Of a stretch of DNA of 64,000 bases, positions 32,450-44,805 are shown in pieces (the stretch's first letter is position 1; each line of letters starts with the position of its first letter). Both the position numbers and the translations under genes were made by a program. Source of the DNA: Aristolochia californica (lineage: Eukaryota; Streptophyta; Magnoliopsida; Piperales; Aristolochiaceae); the NCBI GenBank assembly GCA_029961685.1, contig JARWKL010000015.1, forward strand, positions 18,846,801-18,910,800, written 5' to 3'. The notes under the pieces are model-generated. The model had not been told where the DNA came from. It did no database searches and was given only the letters and a program-made list of their open reading frames with translations.

Positions 32450-34358
32450 ATTAAAAAAGAAAAAAAAAAAAAAAAACAGACAAAGGACGACGGAGGAAGA
32501 GAGTTCTTGGAACTCCGAAGCCGCGTTTTCTGTATCGGGAGCTGTGAAAAAATATTAGACCCGTATTTGGCAATTAATTAAAAATAATAATATTTTTTTA
32601 TAATTGAAATATTTACACTAAAAAACAGTAATTTAGTAAATTTTGATTTAAGTTAAAATACGTTTGAAAACAAAACATAATAGAATATTATTTTTTAAAT
32701 TTGTATGTATATTATAATAATTATATAAAATTTTAAGCTACATTATTGTTACTTTATTTATTTATCGTTCGGTAAATTAAATAAAAAACAATACAATTTA
32801 AATTATTGTATATAATGATAATACTGTATACGACAATCTGTCACACCCAGAAAGTATTTTCTTACGTGTAACGTTACGCGCAGTACGGGTCGCAGAGCGT
32901 GTTGACGCGGCTGTCCTCCGAGTTCACACGCGTCTTCAGCGCGATCGGACGGTCCAAGTCCCTTCAACATTAATTTTGTTATGCAAAAGTACGGTAAAAT
33001 GACTCCGGAGCCGACTTCGATCGCTCAAAAATGAAGGGCGAAGTGGGAACGAAATGCGACCGCTGCGGGCCCACGTGTAGCGGGAAGAGTGCTGCTGTCT
33101 GCCACGTGGGCAACAAGCGCCCTGCTTTGTCGCTCCTTCCCCACTCTTTAATAAAAAGCAAGCAGATAAAATAAAGTACCAATAATTTAGTTTTTCAGAA
33201 TAAAATAATTAAAATTTGTTGTTTTTATTATTTTTTAAATAAAAATAAAATAATTTAGTATTTTATTTTCATTGATACTTTTTAATATAAATATTAATTA
33301 ATTTTTACGTCGTTTTCTATAAAATCACGAACAATGAAAAACTCTTTTCATAGGAAAGTTTTTAATAAAAACTTAATTAAAAAATAATATTTATATCCTT
33401 GTATTTTTCCTCTGATGGTAGGACAGAAAAGGAAGGTCTTGCCAGTCATGCATAAACCAAGTTTCCTGCAACTGGGTGGCTGTCAATGATCCAAGGGCAT
33501 CAATATCTACCAAGATGCAAACACTTGAGGATGACAGAAAAGGAAGGTTTCCAAATATATACCAGAATGCCGATCCAATGCATCAATGATCTCATTTTTT
33601 AATAGTGGGAGCAGACTAGTTTTCTCCCTCTTTTCTGTCTGTTTTTTTTTTCCGGCTTTGGGGATAACAAGATGCAAACAGAAGCATATATACATCTTTA
33701 AAACAAACTTCCTCCCTGCGGCCATCTTCAATAAACCGATGCAATGCATCTAATCGAATTCGGCTTATTTGGACAGAAACCACAGTGAAGGAGCTTTTCT
33801 GATGCACCCAGCCTTTCTTGATGCTCACTCTCAAAAATCTCATCACGTTCTCACATGCTCACAAAAACAGTTGCAAGAACCATTTTATTTATATACCGAC
33901 CTCAACCTCTCCTCTAATCATGAGCTTCCAATCATGTCTCCACATAACTAGTTTTTCTGGAAGGAGGGCCAAGGGAGGTGCACCAATCCTCTGCCCTCTG
34001 CCCCACCCAGACAAGCTCCATTGATCAACTTGAAACTGTTCTCTACACTTGAGAACAGTTTTATCTCAAACAAAAACAGCAAAGGGTGTTGAACACTTGT
34101 GAGTTTGCTGCAAGCAAGCAACCCACCAACTGATCAAAACATTAGAAAAATCACTAGAAAAAAACGAAGGAAGAGACATGTTTACAAGCATTCAAGAAGA
34201 AACAGTGGGCTACTAAGATTCTTCCAACTAGGAACTGCTCCATCATTCAACATGTGTAATTAACTACAAATTGCTCTTCTTCTTTTTTCAAAAAAGAACT
34301 AAATATTGCTCTCAACCTGCACCAGATTTTTTTAACTCACTACATGTCTACTTGTGCT
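32450..34358. other. Intergenic region upstream of the kinase
   Basis: 32560-32830 and 33180-33400 are strongly AT-rich. 32870-33140 is GC-richer, with ACGTG cores (cccacgtgtag, gccacgtgggc near 33070 and 33102) that could be promoter elements of the kinase or neighbours. No coding domain recognised. Confidence 0.45.
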
Positions 34359-36092
34359 TCATATGGCAGCTCCATTAATGCTAGCGAGATAATCAAAGAT
34401 ATCTGAACTGTAAGCCATCTCCTCGTTAGAAAGACTCTTGATAACAACTAGACATGCTCACAGCGGTATCCTCAACTTGGATTGGTTGAGAGGGTTCACA
34501 AAGAATCTGTATTTCTTCCACCTGTTTGACATATCCAATCCCTGATGAGCTCACACCGGCATCCCCAAGTGGGAACCAGTCAGAGGGTCTAACAGGCACC
34601 TACAATACTACTTGTTTGACATATATAGCCAGACCCAGATAAGTTCACACCGGCATCCCCAACTGACACCGGTGGACATGATCCAGCAGACTCCTGCATT
34701 ACTACATCCAATGTCGGGTGAGCTCAAACCAGCACTCCGAACCAAGATTGATTTGGACAATCGAGCTGAAACATGAATTTCCTCTCGTTTGACACACTCA
34801 AACCCTGACCACTCGTGATAATTGGCAGAATGCTTATTTTCACGTCCTTCCTCTTGCTTTGCAGGTTCCAACTCCATTGGTTCACTGTTTTGCTTTGGGC
34901 AGTTCCCTCTTCAACTTGATTGCGGTGCAAACGAATTTTCTTCCTTTCACCAGAGCTCAACCATGCTTGAACTGAAGACTGTCAAACTGGCCCCAGCATC
35001 ATCAGAACCAGTATTTTCTCCTGGGACCATTGGTATATCTTTATAAATGATTTCATTGTTAGGAGCTTTAGCTTTTCCATCTTCAGAAAGATTGCTTTCT
35101 GTTATGTCTAAAATTTTCTTATCCGTAACATGGGCATCAGATGCGGTTTTCTTATTTGGGATTGCACCATTTTGGTTGGACTCAAATCCCCCACGACACA
35201 AAAGGAAATCCTTATTCGTGGACTTGCTTTGTCTGAGAATCTTGCATGTTAGCACTTCCTTCCACATTTCAGTTCTCTCAACTTTCGTTGAGAAGTTATT
35301 ATAACCTTCAACACCACCAAATATTTTCCTGGCCAGGAATTCTTCTCCGCTTGAATTTCCCTGCTGGCTTTGGTTGGTTTTTAAGCGATCACCTTTAATT
35401 CGATGGAACATCCTTTTAGACCATTACTTTTGAAACCAACTCTATTTGTTTTCAGGGGCTTTGCTGCTTCACTTCGTGTTTCTGATTCCGTCCCCTTCTT
35501 TTTGCATGGATGCACAGTATAGGCATAGGTGATAGAGATAAAGAAGATGATAAGAGAAGTTGAGATTGTGTCAACTTGTACATAACATATAGAAATAGAT
35601 AAAAGAATAATTTCTCGATGGTATTACTTTCACTGATACCAGTATTTATAGTTACAGAATGATAAAAGGATTTACAAGATTGTAGAGTAACAAATGTACA
35701 TGACTATAGAGGTATAAATTGAGACAATTTCTACTTCTCTTATCCTTATCTTCTTTATCTCTATCAATAGGCACCTTACCGTTTGCTTCCAAATTTACCT
35801 ATCAAAAAGAATAATAAAGCATTACGCATAGATGTTTCTTGCATAAGTACCTTAAAGATTCATATGATTGAACAATACATGCTGCCTGGAAGGTTTACAA
35901 TGAGAAAAAAAAAGGAACACATAACAATTAAAATGTTGTAGACAGGATACTGAAAACACCGTTTTCACCTGGCTGAGCTAACATGAATTTCTAATTGACA
36001 ACATGAAATTCATTGAATAAATATTAACTGAAGCCCGAAATCTTACCTCTCTCCATACGATCAGATTCCGTAAAAATCACCGCCAGTCTCTA
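34359..36092 (-). pseudogene. Unidentified plant gene remnant
   Basis: Minus-strand coding-like text runs from about 35510 to a stop at 34359. It reads YTVHPCKKKGTESETRSEAA, then with a frame change GEEFLARKIFGGVEGYNNFS and DGKAKAPNNEIIYKDIP, then after two stops ELEPAKQEEGRENKHSANYH, and finally SLSNEEMAYSSDIFDYLASI before the stop. At least two frame changes and stops are needed to join it, so it is broken or my exon model is wrong. A short exon-like piece with a GTAAG donor lies near 36060-36092, beside the insertion point of element C. 34490-34760 contains two or three degenerate ~70-bp repeats. I do not recognise the family. Confidence 0.4.
35530..35766 (-). repeat. Solo LTR, 237 bp, with ATAGG target duplication
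   Basis: Perfect 5-bp duplication ATAGG at 35525-35529 and 35767-35771. The termini TGATAGAGATAAAGAAGAT...CTATCA form an inverted repeat of about 45 bp. On the minus strand a TATA-like AACTATAAATACTGG occurs mid-LTR. Its start resembles the LTRs of the NOP56 array (TGATAGAGATAGAGATAAAC), suggesting a related family. It interrupts the unidentified gene remnant. Confidence 0.85.
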
Positions 36093-36983
36093 TGTTGTGG
36101 ACTCAATAGCACACCGAGTCACACAACGAAGGAGGCAACAACAACTCACTCAATAGGATTTATTTCTTATATTACTTTGAGTAGGATTTATTTCTTATAT
36201 TTTTTTAAGTAGGAGTTATTTCTAATTACTTTTATATGTAGGGGCATTATGGGAATTATTGTAACCCTAATCCTAAAACTCCATGACGTAATCTATTTAA
36301 AGGAAAGAATGAATGAAATAGGTAAGTTTTGAGATTTTAGAACAACCTAGTGTAAACAGGCTGAGTTCACCTCTTGATCTCAAGTTTAGGGTTTACTTCA
36401 AAAATCTAACATATCCTCCACCCTCCATTGCCATCCATCTTCATCCATTTTTCATCACCAGCATACCAAGTAAAAAGGGGAGCTTCATGCCCCTTTTCCT
36501 AGCCCAAAGAGAATGTCTTTCCTCCTTCTCGGCAGCAGCAGCAAGAGAGGCCTCAACTCCTCCCTTATGGAGCAGAAAAGTGAGGATCTTCATCTTCATA
36601 CCTTGAGCAATCCTGGTGAAACGTGGGATCTGATCACAACAGCAAAGAAGAGGTAATAATCTATTCCAAACTCGTGTTTCAAGTTAATTCAGAAAGAAGG
36701 ATTGCAATCTTAGCTAGAGCAACAACAAAGAGGACCAAACCCTCTTTGTCGTGATCAAGAAAAGAGAGCAGCTTACTCTAGCAAGCTCAACATTGTTGTG
36801 GGGTATCCTACCTTTCACAGCAACTCGTTAGGACCATCAAAAGAGGAGTTTTCCTCCTGGTCGAGCATTGGTCAAGAGAATGACTCACATACAGACCCTT
36901 GACGTGAAGTGAGCTTTAATTCTAAGTGCTAGAGTCTCAAATTCCACACCGTGTTACTCAATCCATGACCTGGGACCGTAACA
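36093..36983 (+). repeat. 5' LTR of element C
   Basis: 891 bp from TGTTGTGGACTC to GGGACCGTAACA. It is longer than the 3' LTR mainly because of a 29-bp tandem duplication of 'aggatttatttcttatat' near 36150-36200. Confidence 0.93.
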
Positions 36984-37007
36984 ACATGGTATCAGAGCAG
37001 GGTAACA

Positions 37008-40000
37008 TGGGGGATACTCTCAGCAATGAAGATATCCAAATCAGGATACAAAAGATAGAAGATAGCCTTGAAATAGCACAACCAGTGTTGGGGAAGGTTT
37101 GTGGTTTGGAAGAAGAGATGAGACGAGTCATCAGCATGCTAACTGAGCTGAGGGCAGAGAGACATCAGAGCCCAGAGGCGAGAGAGGTTTTTCAACCATA
37201 TTACAGAAGAGGGGACCAGTGGCCTAGGCACACTGTTGTCCAAGGACCCCAGCATGGAGGCACAGTTCCAAGGTACACCAAGTTAAAGTTTCCCTCTTTC
37301 AATGGTTCAGTTGATCCCTTAATTTGGTTGCATAGATGTGAAAAAAAAAAAATTTAACCAAGGGACTACTGAATGGAATAAGGTGCAACTAGCCTTTTTC
37401 CATATGACAGATGAAGCCATCTTATAGGTTACTCAAGTAGAAAAAGAGATACCAGGGCTGACTTGGGGAGAATTTAAAAATCTATGCACAGTTAGATTTG
37501 GCCCTCCCGCCAATAGCAACCCCCTAGGGAGTTAGTCCTATTGCGACAAACTGGTTCGGTGGAACAATATAAAAAACTGTTCCAGGAAAAGTTGGCTCGT
37601 GCTGGTCAGAGGGTATTGGTTGACCAATAGGTTTCCCTATTCACAGTAGGTTTCAATGAGTATTTACGGTTAGAGGTAGAACTCCTTATGCCTACGGATT
37701 TAGCTCATGCAATGAATATGGCCCGAGCAATGGAACAACGACAACAGTTGCAGCAACGTAAGTCGGGTTGGTCGGGTGAGAGAAATACTTCCTCCACGTG
37801 GCAAGGGCGCCACTATACTTCATCTCAAGCAGCACCATCCTCCAGACACACTCCGACTACGATTCGGGTAGCCGATCCCTGCCCTGGTAATCCCCTACCG
37901 AACTTTATCAAAAAATAAACGAGTGCAGAGATGGCAAAAAGGCGGTCGAAAAATTTATGTTATAACTGTGATCAGTAGTATCGAGTGGGGCACCAATGTA
38001 AACGATTGTTATGGCTCGAGGTGGAGGATTCAGAGGATCCAAAGGAGCCAGAGGATATTATCGAGAGGAACCACCGGAGATATCCTTGCATACTATTATT
38101 GGGCAGAAATCGCCTAACACAATGCAAGTCCAAGCTCATGTCATCGATCGAGAATTGGTGGGACTAGTCAACTCGGGGAGTACACCCAATTTTTTGAGTT
38201 TGACAGCCGCACAACACCTCCAGCTCCAGATACATCCTTATCTGACAGCCACCGTCTCAGTGGCCAATGGCGAGAAGATTCCTAGCTATGAGATTAGTAA
38301 GGCGGTAAATTTTTCCATTCGCTCTACTTCGTTTAATGTTAAATTTTTTGTTATTCCCCTGGCGGGATTTGATATGGTATTAGGCATTAAATGGTTACAA
38401 ATGTTGGGGCTCATTCTGTGGGACTTTTCGGCTTTAACCATGAGCTTTGATTTGGCTGAGAGTCGGGTGCTCTTACAGGGCTGTCAGGTGGACAGGACCC
38501 ACCGTATGCACACTTTGCAGACACAGGAACAACCTGACAGTGCTAGAGATGGTCTGGTTGAGGAGTTCTCTAACCTCTTCCAGGAGCCTTCGAGATTGCC
38601 TCCCCTGAGGCACTGTGACCACAGGATCTGTCTGAAACCAGGATCTAAGGTAGTGGTCGTGTGACCGAACCGTTACCCACACCTTCAGAAGGATGATATA
38701 GAGCGTCAATGCCACGAGATGTTGAAACAGGGTCTTATTTGTCCCAGTCGCTCCTCGTTCTCTTCACCCGTCTTACTTGTGAAGAAACATGATGGGACAT
38801 GGAGGTTCTGCGTGGATTATCGGGAGTTGAATGTGAAGACAATGAAAGACAAGATTCTGATTCCGGTAGTGGATGAGTTACATGGGTCGTGATTATTCAC
38901 TAAACTCGACCTCCGTTTGGGATACCATCAGGTCCGGATGCACCCCTCTGATATTGAGAAGACGACGTTCTGCACGCATCATAGCCACTTTGAGTTCGTC
39001 ATCATGCCGTTCGGGTTATCCAATGCACCCTCCACTTTTCAAGCTTTGATGAACGAGGTATTTAGCCCCTATCTTCGAAAATTTGTTCTTGTGTTTTTCA
39101 ATGATATTCTTATATATAGCAAGTCGGTTGAGGAGCACTTGGCACACTTGAGGATTGTTCGACTTGTTACCAGCACATTAGCTCTATTTAAAATATTCCA
39201 AGTGTTCTTTTGCGACTTCACATGTGGGGTATCTAGGACACATTATCTCACATGAGGGGGTTACGATGGATCCCGAGAAGATCCGAGTTATTCATGAGTG
39301 GCCGAAGCCACAGTCTTGTTCTGCATTACGGTGTTTTTTGGGTCTTGCGGGCTACTACCGCAAATTTATTCCGAACTATGGGCCGGTGGCAGCACCATTG
39401 ACCAGCCTGCTCAAGAAAAATTCCTTTATTTGGAATGAGGAGGCCACCAAGTCATTTGCAGCACTCAAAGCTGCCCTCGCATCCGCACCAGTATTACAAC
39501 TTCCCAACTTTGATGAATTATTTGTGGTAGAGTGTGACGCTTTGGGAGTGGGCATTGGGACCGTTTTACAACAGCTGGGTCATCCTATTGCGTATTTTAG
39601 CAGACAGTTGGTAGTCCGCCATCACAAGTTGGCAGCCTATGAGCGCGAATTGATTGGGTTGGCCAAGGTTGTCCAACATTGGAGGCTTTATCTCTGGGGC
39701 CGGGCTTTTCTCATACGCATGGATCACTATAGCCTTAAATTCCTACTAGAACAGTGTTTGACAACGTCGTCACAGCAGCACTGGATCAGTAAGTTGTTGG
39801 GGTTTAACTTCTAGGTGAAATATCGTGTGGGAAGATTAAATAAGGCGACAGATGCCTTGTCACGATGTTTTGGGGATCAACAGTTGGTCTATTCGATCAG
39901 CCAACCGAGATTTCTCATCCCGGACTTGGTGAGAGATGCACATGCCACTAACCCTGCACTGCAGGAACTACATCAGAAGATTTCGGAAGGGACAATGAAT

Positions 40001-41343
40001 TCGAAGTGGTCCATCCATGATTCACTTATTTATTACAAGCAGCAACTTTTCCTTCCACCTGAGTCTTAGTTGATTCCATCTATTCTCTCGGCCTACCATG
40101 ACAGTACACACGAGGGGATACAGAAGACCTTACACAGAATTCGAGCTGATTTTCACTGGCAAGCCATGAAGCCCTCTATTGCGACTTATGTGGGCGACTG
40201 TCAGGCCTGCCAGTGCAACAAAGTCGAGCACTTGAGTCCAATCGGTCTTCTCCAGCCTCTGGCCCTTCCTACGCAGGTTTGAGCCGACATTTCGATGGAT
40301 TTTGTGGAAGGCCTACCCCTGTCCTCCGACAAATCCGTACTTTTTGTGGTGGTTGATAGATTCTCCAAGTACGGACATTTTATACCGCTAGCTCATCCTT
40401 ATACAGCAACATGGATTGCTCAGACTTTCCTAGAGCAGAGAGTCCGCTTACATGGCATTCCAAAATCCATTGTGAGTGATAGAGATGCAGTTTTCACGAG
40501 CACCTTTTGGCAAGAACTTTTTCGCTTGAGTGGGACTAAATTGAAGTTCTCCTCCACCTATCATCCACAGACAGACGGGCAGACTGAGGTGGTGAACCGC
40601 ACCATCGAGATGTATCTACGGTGCTTGGTGGGTAATCGTCCGCGGCAATGGGTTCAATGGCTTCCGTGTGCTGAATATTGTTACTACACTTCATTCCACT
40701 CTGCCTTGCAATCCACTACTGTCCGGGTTATATATGGTCGGGATCCACCTCGCCTTCTCTCGTACAACCCAGGGTCCACCCGCATGGACGCGATTGATCA
40801 GGCACTCATGGACCGAGATCTGCTACTACAGAATATCACAGAACGACTATGACGCGCCTAAGCTCTGATGAAGGATGTCTACGACAAAGGCCACCGTGAG
40901 GTCTCTTTTGAGGTTGGGGATTATGTGTGGCTACGGCTCCAGCCCTACCGCCAACAGTCTCTTGTGGGACTTCCATGACATAAGCTCTCTCCCAGATTTT
41001 TTGGGTTGTTTCCCATATTTTTACGCGTGGGACCAGTCGCCTATCAGCTCAAATTACCGGACACGACCAAACTACATGATGTGTTTCATGTCTCTCTTTT
41101 GAAGCCACATTCTGGAGCGCAACCTACATCCACTCCATTCCTACCACTAGTTGATAATGGCGAGGTTATTCTTACCCCTGTTGCGGTGCGAAGCATTCGG
41201 CTAACCAATGACCATTGGGAGATTCTCGTTCAGTGGATGGACACTGACCCCGACGCTGCAACATGGGAACGTGTGGACATCTTCAAACAAGTCTACCCAA
41301 CTTTTGAGCTTGAGGACAAGCTCTTTCTCCAGGGGGAGGCAAA
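37008..41343 (+). pseudogene. gag-pol polyprotein of element C
   Basis: Gag starts at ATG 37008 (MGDTLSNEDIQIRIQKIEDS) and passes through PRYTKLKFPSFNGSVDPLIW. A degenerate zinc knuckle lies near 37960 (NLCYNCD...GHQCK). Protease at about 38150 reads VNSGSTPNFLS, with Asn for the catalytic Asp. RT shows FCVDYRELN, LGYHQVRMHP and FFNDILIYS, where FFDD is expected. RNase H: FVVECDALGVGIG. Integrase has the HHCC zinc finger and DDE residues in MDFVEGLP, VSDRDAVFTS and TDGQTEVVNR. The chromodomain reads EILVQWMDTDPDAATWERVD. Stops interrupt it at several points (for example 37357, 39813, 40067, 40280). Many lesions are G-to-A or C-to-T, as expected after DNA methylation. Replication enzymes only; not functional as it stands. 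Confidence 0.93.
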
Positions 41344-42205
41344 TGTTGTGGACTCAATAGCACACCAAGTCACACAACGAAGGAGGCAACAACAACTCAC
41401 TCAATAGGATTTATTTCTTATATTGTTTTAAGTAGAAGTTATTTCTAATTACTTTTATATGTAGGGGCATTGTGGGAATTATTGTAACCCTAACCCTAAA
41501 ACTCCATGACGTGATCTATTTAAAGGAAAGAATGAATGAAATAGGTAAGCTTTGAGATTTTAGAATAACTTAGTATAAACAGGCTGAGTTCACCTCTTGA
41601 TCTCGAGTTAAGGTTTACTCCAAAAATTCAACATATCCTTCAACCCCCATTGCCATCCATCTTCATCCATCTTCCATCACCAGCATTCCAAGTAAGAAGG
41701 GGAGCTTCCTGCCCCTTTTCCGAGCCCAAAGAGAAGGTCTTTCCTCCTTCTCAGCAGCAGTAGCAAGAGAGGCCTCAACTCCTCCCTTATGGAGCAGAAA
41801 AGTGAGGATCCTCATCCTCAGACCTTGAGCAGTCCTGGTGCAACGTGGGAGCTGATCATAGCAGTAAAAAAGAGGTAATAATCTATTCCAAACTCGTGTT
41901 TCAAGTTAATTCAGAAAGAAGGATTGCAATCTTAGCTAGAGCAGCAACAAAGAGGTCCAAACCCTTTTTTCCGTGATCAAGAAAAGATAACAGCTTACTC
42001 TAGCAAGCTCAGCATTGATGTGGGGTATCCTACCTTTCACAGCAACTCGTTAGGACCATCAAAAGAGGAGCTTTCCTCCTGGCTGAGCACTGGTAAAGAG
42101 AAAGACTCACATACAGACCCTTGAAGTGAAGTGAGCTTTAATTCTGAGTGCTGGAGTCTTAAGTTCCACGTTGTGTTACTCGATCCATGACCCGGGACCA
42201 TAACA
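41344..42205 (+). repeat. 3' LTR of element C
   Basis: 862 bp, TGTTGTGGACTC to GGGACCATAACA, same family as the 5' LTR with scattered substitutions and without the 29-bp duplication. Confidence 0.93.
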
Positions 42206-43700
42206 CTCTACTTTTGTTTGGCTCTTCCGCTCTCTGATTACTCTCAGTGATGGTGTAAACTGAAGGGTTGAGTCAGTGAAAAATATTGGGAACCAAACAC
42301 TATATTTATAAGCCAAGCTTCCATCAAGTTTCTCGATTTCCTGTAATTGTTGATGTATCGACTTCCTGTAACTTCCGATGAGTGGGACGTGGGTTATAAC
42401 TTCTGAAATGGAAGTTGCTCCACATTCTCCATGAGAGAAGTTGGACCAACCATTGCTTCCGAAACAGAAAAGAAGCAGCAGTTAACATTCTCCCACTTGG
42501 TCCACACTTCTAGTGTAATCTGAATCTCATCAATAATCTGAATTTAAGTAATAAATACATGAATCATGGCGATAGGTCCTCTGATGACGAGTATTACCTT
42601 CCATGTATTACAATGTATTTATTTCTTATACTTTATGATTAAACTGTATGTTTATTCTTGGTCCAACACACATAAATATGAGAAAAACATCACAATAATT
42701 AAAAATTTCACTAAATAACATTGTTCATACAATGAAAATTTTGATAATGGAACCAAGTCTCATATTCACGACATGATCCTTGAATTTAAACGGTGGCATG
42801 TCCTTAGTCAAAGGATCAACTATCATTAATTCAATGCTTACGTGCTCAATGACCACTTTTTTTTCTTTAAAATGTTCTCTTATGGCCAAATACTTTATGT
42901 CGATGTGTTTACATCGACTTCCACTATTGTTGTTTTTTGCCATAAAAGCAGCAGCTGAATTGTCACAATACATTCTCAATGGCCAAGAGATAGAATCCAT
43001 AATTTTAAGCTCATAAATAAAACTCTTAAGCCATACACCATGTGAAGTAGCCTCAAAACAGGAAACTAACTCGGCTTCCATAGTCGACGTGGCAGTCAAA
43101 GTCTATTTGGCACTCCTCTATGATATAACTCCACTGGCCATCATGAAAATATATCCAAATGCTGATTCATGGGAATCAATACAGGCAACAGCTGAATTGT
43201 CACAATACATTCTCAATGGCCAAGAGATAGAATCCATAATTTTAAGCTCATAAATAAAACTCTTAAGCCAAACACCATGTGAAGTAGCCTCAAAACAGGA
43301 AACTAACTCGACTTCCATAGTCGATGTGGCAGTCAAAGTCTATTTGGCACTCCTCTATGATATAACTCCACTGGCCATCATGAAAATGTATCCAAATATT
43401 GATTTATGAGAATCAATACAGGCTGCAAAGTCAGAATCAATTACTTCTAGATTGTTCGTCCGTCTATACATCAGCATGTAGTCTTTGGTTTCTTGAAGGT
43501 GCCTCATTACTTTCTTTGCAGGTCTCCAGTGGTCTAAGCCTGGATTACTCTGATATCGTCCCAACATTCCAACTACAAATATAATATCAGGTCTTATGCA
43601 GACTTGAACATACATCAAGCTTCTGACAGCAAAAGCATATGGAATGTCCTTCATAAATCCTTCTCTATTCCCCATGTCTGAGAAAGCAAAAAAAAACATG
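42206..43700 (-). pseudogene. Ty1/copia remnant: RT end, RNase H and partial 3' LTR
   Basis: Minus-strand frames encode VCIRPDIIFVVGMLGRYQSN (end of RT), then RNase H: TATSTMEAELVSCFEATSHG, MYCDNSAAAFMAKNN, SRCKHIDIKYLAIREHFKEK and PLTKDMPPFKFKDHV. A polypurine tract (AAGTGGGAGAA) precedes the LTR start TGTTAACTG at 42487. Only 282 bp of the LTR remain before element C. An RNase H block of about 220 bp is present twice (about 42955-43175 and 43185-43400), so the gene was already scrambled. Confidence 0.85.
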
Positions 43701-44508
43701 ACTTACACACCTATACTTGACTGAATTGCAAAAGAAGGCAGTTCGAGCAGCCTTTCTTTCTACTTTTTCATTCTAGCAGCAACTTCAATAGATTGAATCG
43801 CACACCAATCTCAGTAGTACAAAAGAAAGACAATTTGGTTGACATTACTTGTTTGACCAATATAAGAAGGGGTTCCATAGTTCATTTTCTGTGCATACTC
43901 TTGAAGAAGATTTTTACACAAACCTGTTTCATGCTAATCAAACCCTTTCCTAGAAATTAGATAGAGAGAGAGAGAGAGAGAGGCTATTCAAGACATTTTA
44001 TAGCTATTTACTTGATTATTTTATAGCTATTTTATATGTGAACTCTAATGAAGATCACATATTGCCAAGTTTGAGCCATTGAAGATGGTTTCAACAGGTG
44101 GGCACAAGTGCAACTTATTTGATTCAAGGAAGATCCGTAAGCCTGTAATTCTGATTATTTGCTGGTAAAGGTGATATATTTCACAAACTATGTCCTCACA
44201 ATGCACATTGCTTCTGTTAATCATGAAAAGGGCAGCAGCTAGAACGAGATTGTCGCGATCACATAGATTCGTAAACAACCAACCAAATAGTACCTTCAGA
44301 TTTGTTGAGAAGGGTGAAAAAAGAGCCTACAAATTGCCATGAATAGTTTATGCGAGGATTATTTTTCTTAGCCATGATTCACACAAATTCATGATTATGA
44401 AAAGTCTTCTCTACTAAAAAATTTTCAGGTCGATCCTCTCCTGGTCCTTTTTATCTTCCTTGTTTGATAGGTCTCAATCAAAGCTCAAGGATAGTTGCTC
44501 TCATCGGC
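43701..44508. other. Spacer with GA microsatellite
   Basis: (AG)n run near 43962-43982. A minus frame at 44278-44045 (NRSNVHCEDIVCEIYHLYQQ) looks protein-like in composition but I cannot assign it. Otherwise nothing recognised. Confidence 0.35.
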
Positions 44509-44805
44509 TGAGAGAAGACCACAATTTACACAACAATGATTTTCTATCTTCATTGATAATATCTATCTGCTTAAATAAGCAAAGCTACGTACGTAAATAA
44601 ATTTGAGCAAAAATTAAATGACGATAAACTCGTAACCAAATGACGGTAAAATCGGTAAACTCGTAACCCCTAAAGATCCATTCTTCACCTTAAGACTATT
44701 GACTGCCACGACCTAGTCCCTTGGTCGTGCTTCACGTCCCAGCTTTATCCCAAATATTTTGGATTTGGCTTATGGCCTCTCTCTGAACGTCGTCTTGACC
44801 TAACA
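44509..44805 (-). repeat. 3' LTR of element E
   Basis: 297 bp; on the minus strand TGTTAGGTCAAGACG to GGTCTTCTCTCA. The adjacent polypurine tract reads GATGGGGAGG on the minus strand. Confidence 0.85.

Larger units (their letters stand above)
36093..42205 (+). mobile_element. Gypsy chromovirus element C (complete structure, inactive)
   Basis: 6.1-kb element with 5' LTR 36093-36983, PBS TGGTATCAGAGC at 36987-36998, gag-pol, polypurine tract 41331-41343 and 3' LTR 41344-42205. A perfect 5-bp target duplication CTCTA flanks it (36088-36092 and 42206-42210). Domain order gag, protease, RT, RNase H, integrase, chromodomain identifies a Ty3/gypsy chromovirus. It sits beside or inside the LTR of the minus-strand copia remnant that continues at 42206. 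Confidence 0.95.

Noticed and set aside
35530..35766. MITE with long terminal inverted repeats
   Set aside because: TG...CA ends, a 5-bp duplication and similarity to PBS-linked LTRs in the array favour a solo LTR.
44045..44278. Minus ORF with protein-like composition
   Set aside because: 77 codons, no recognised domain, no supporting exons; not called.
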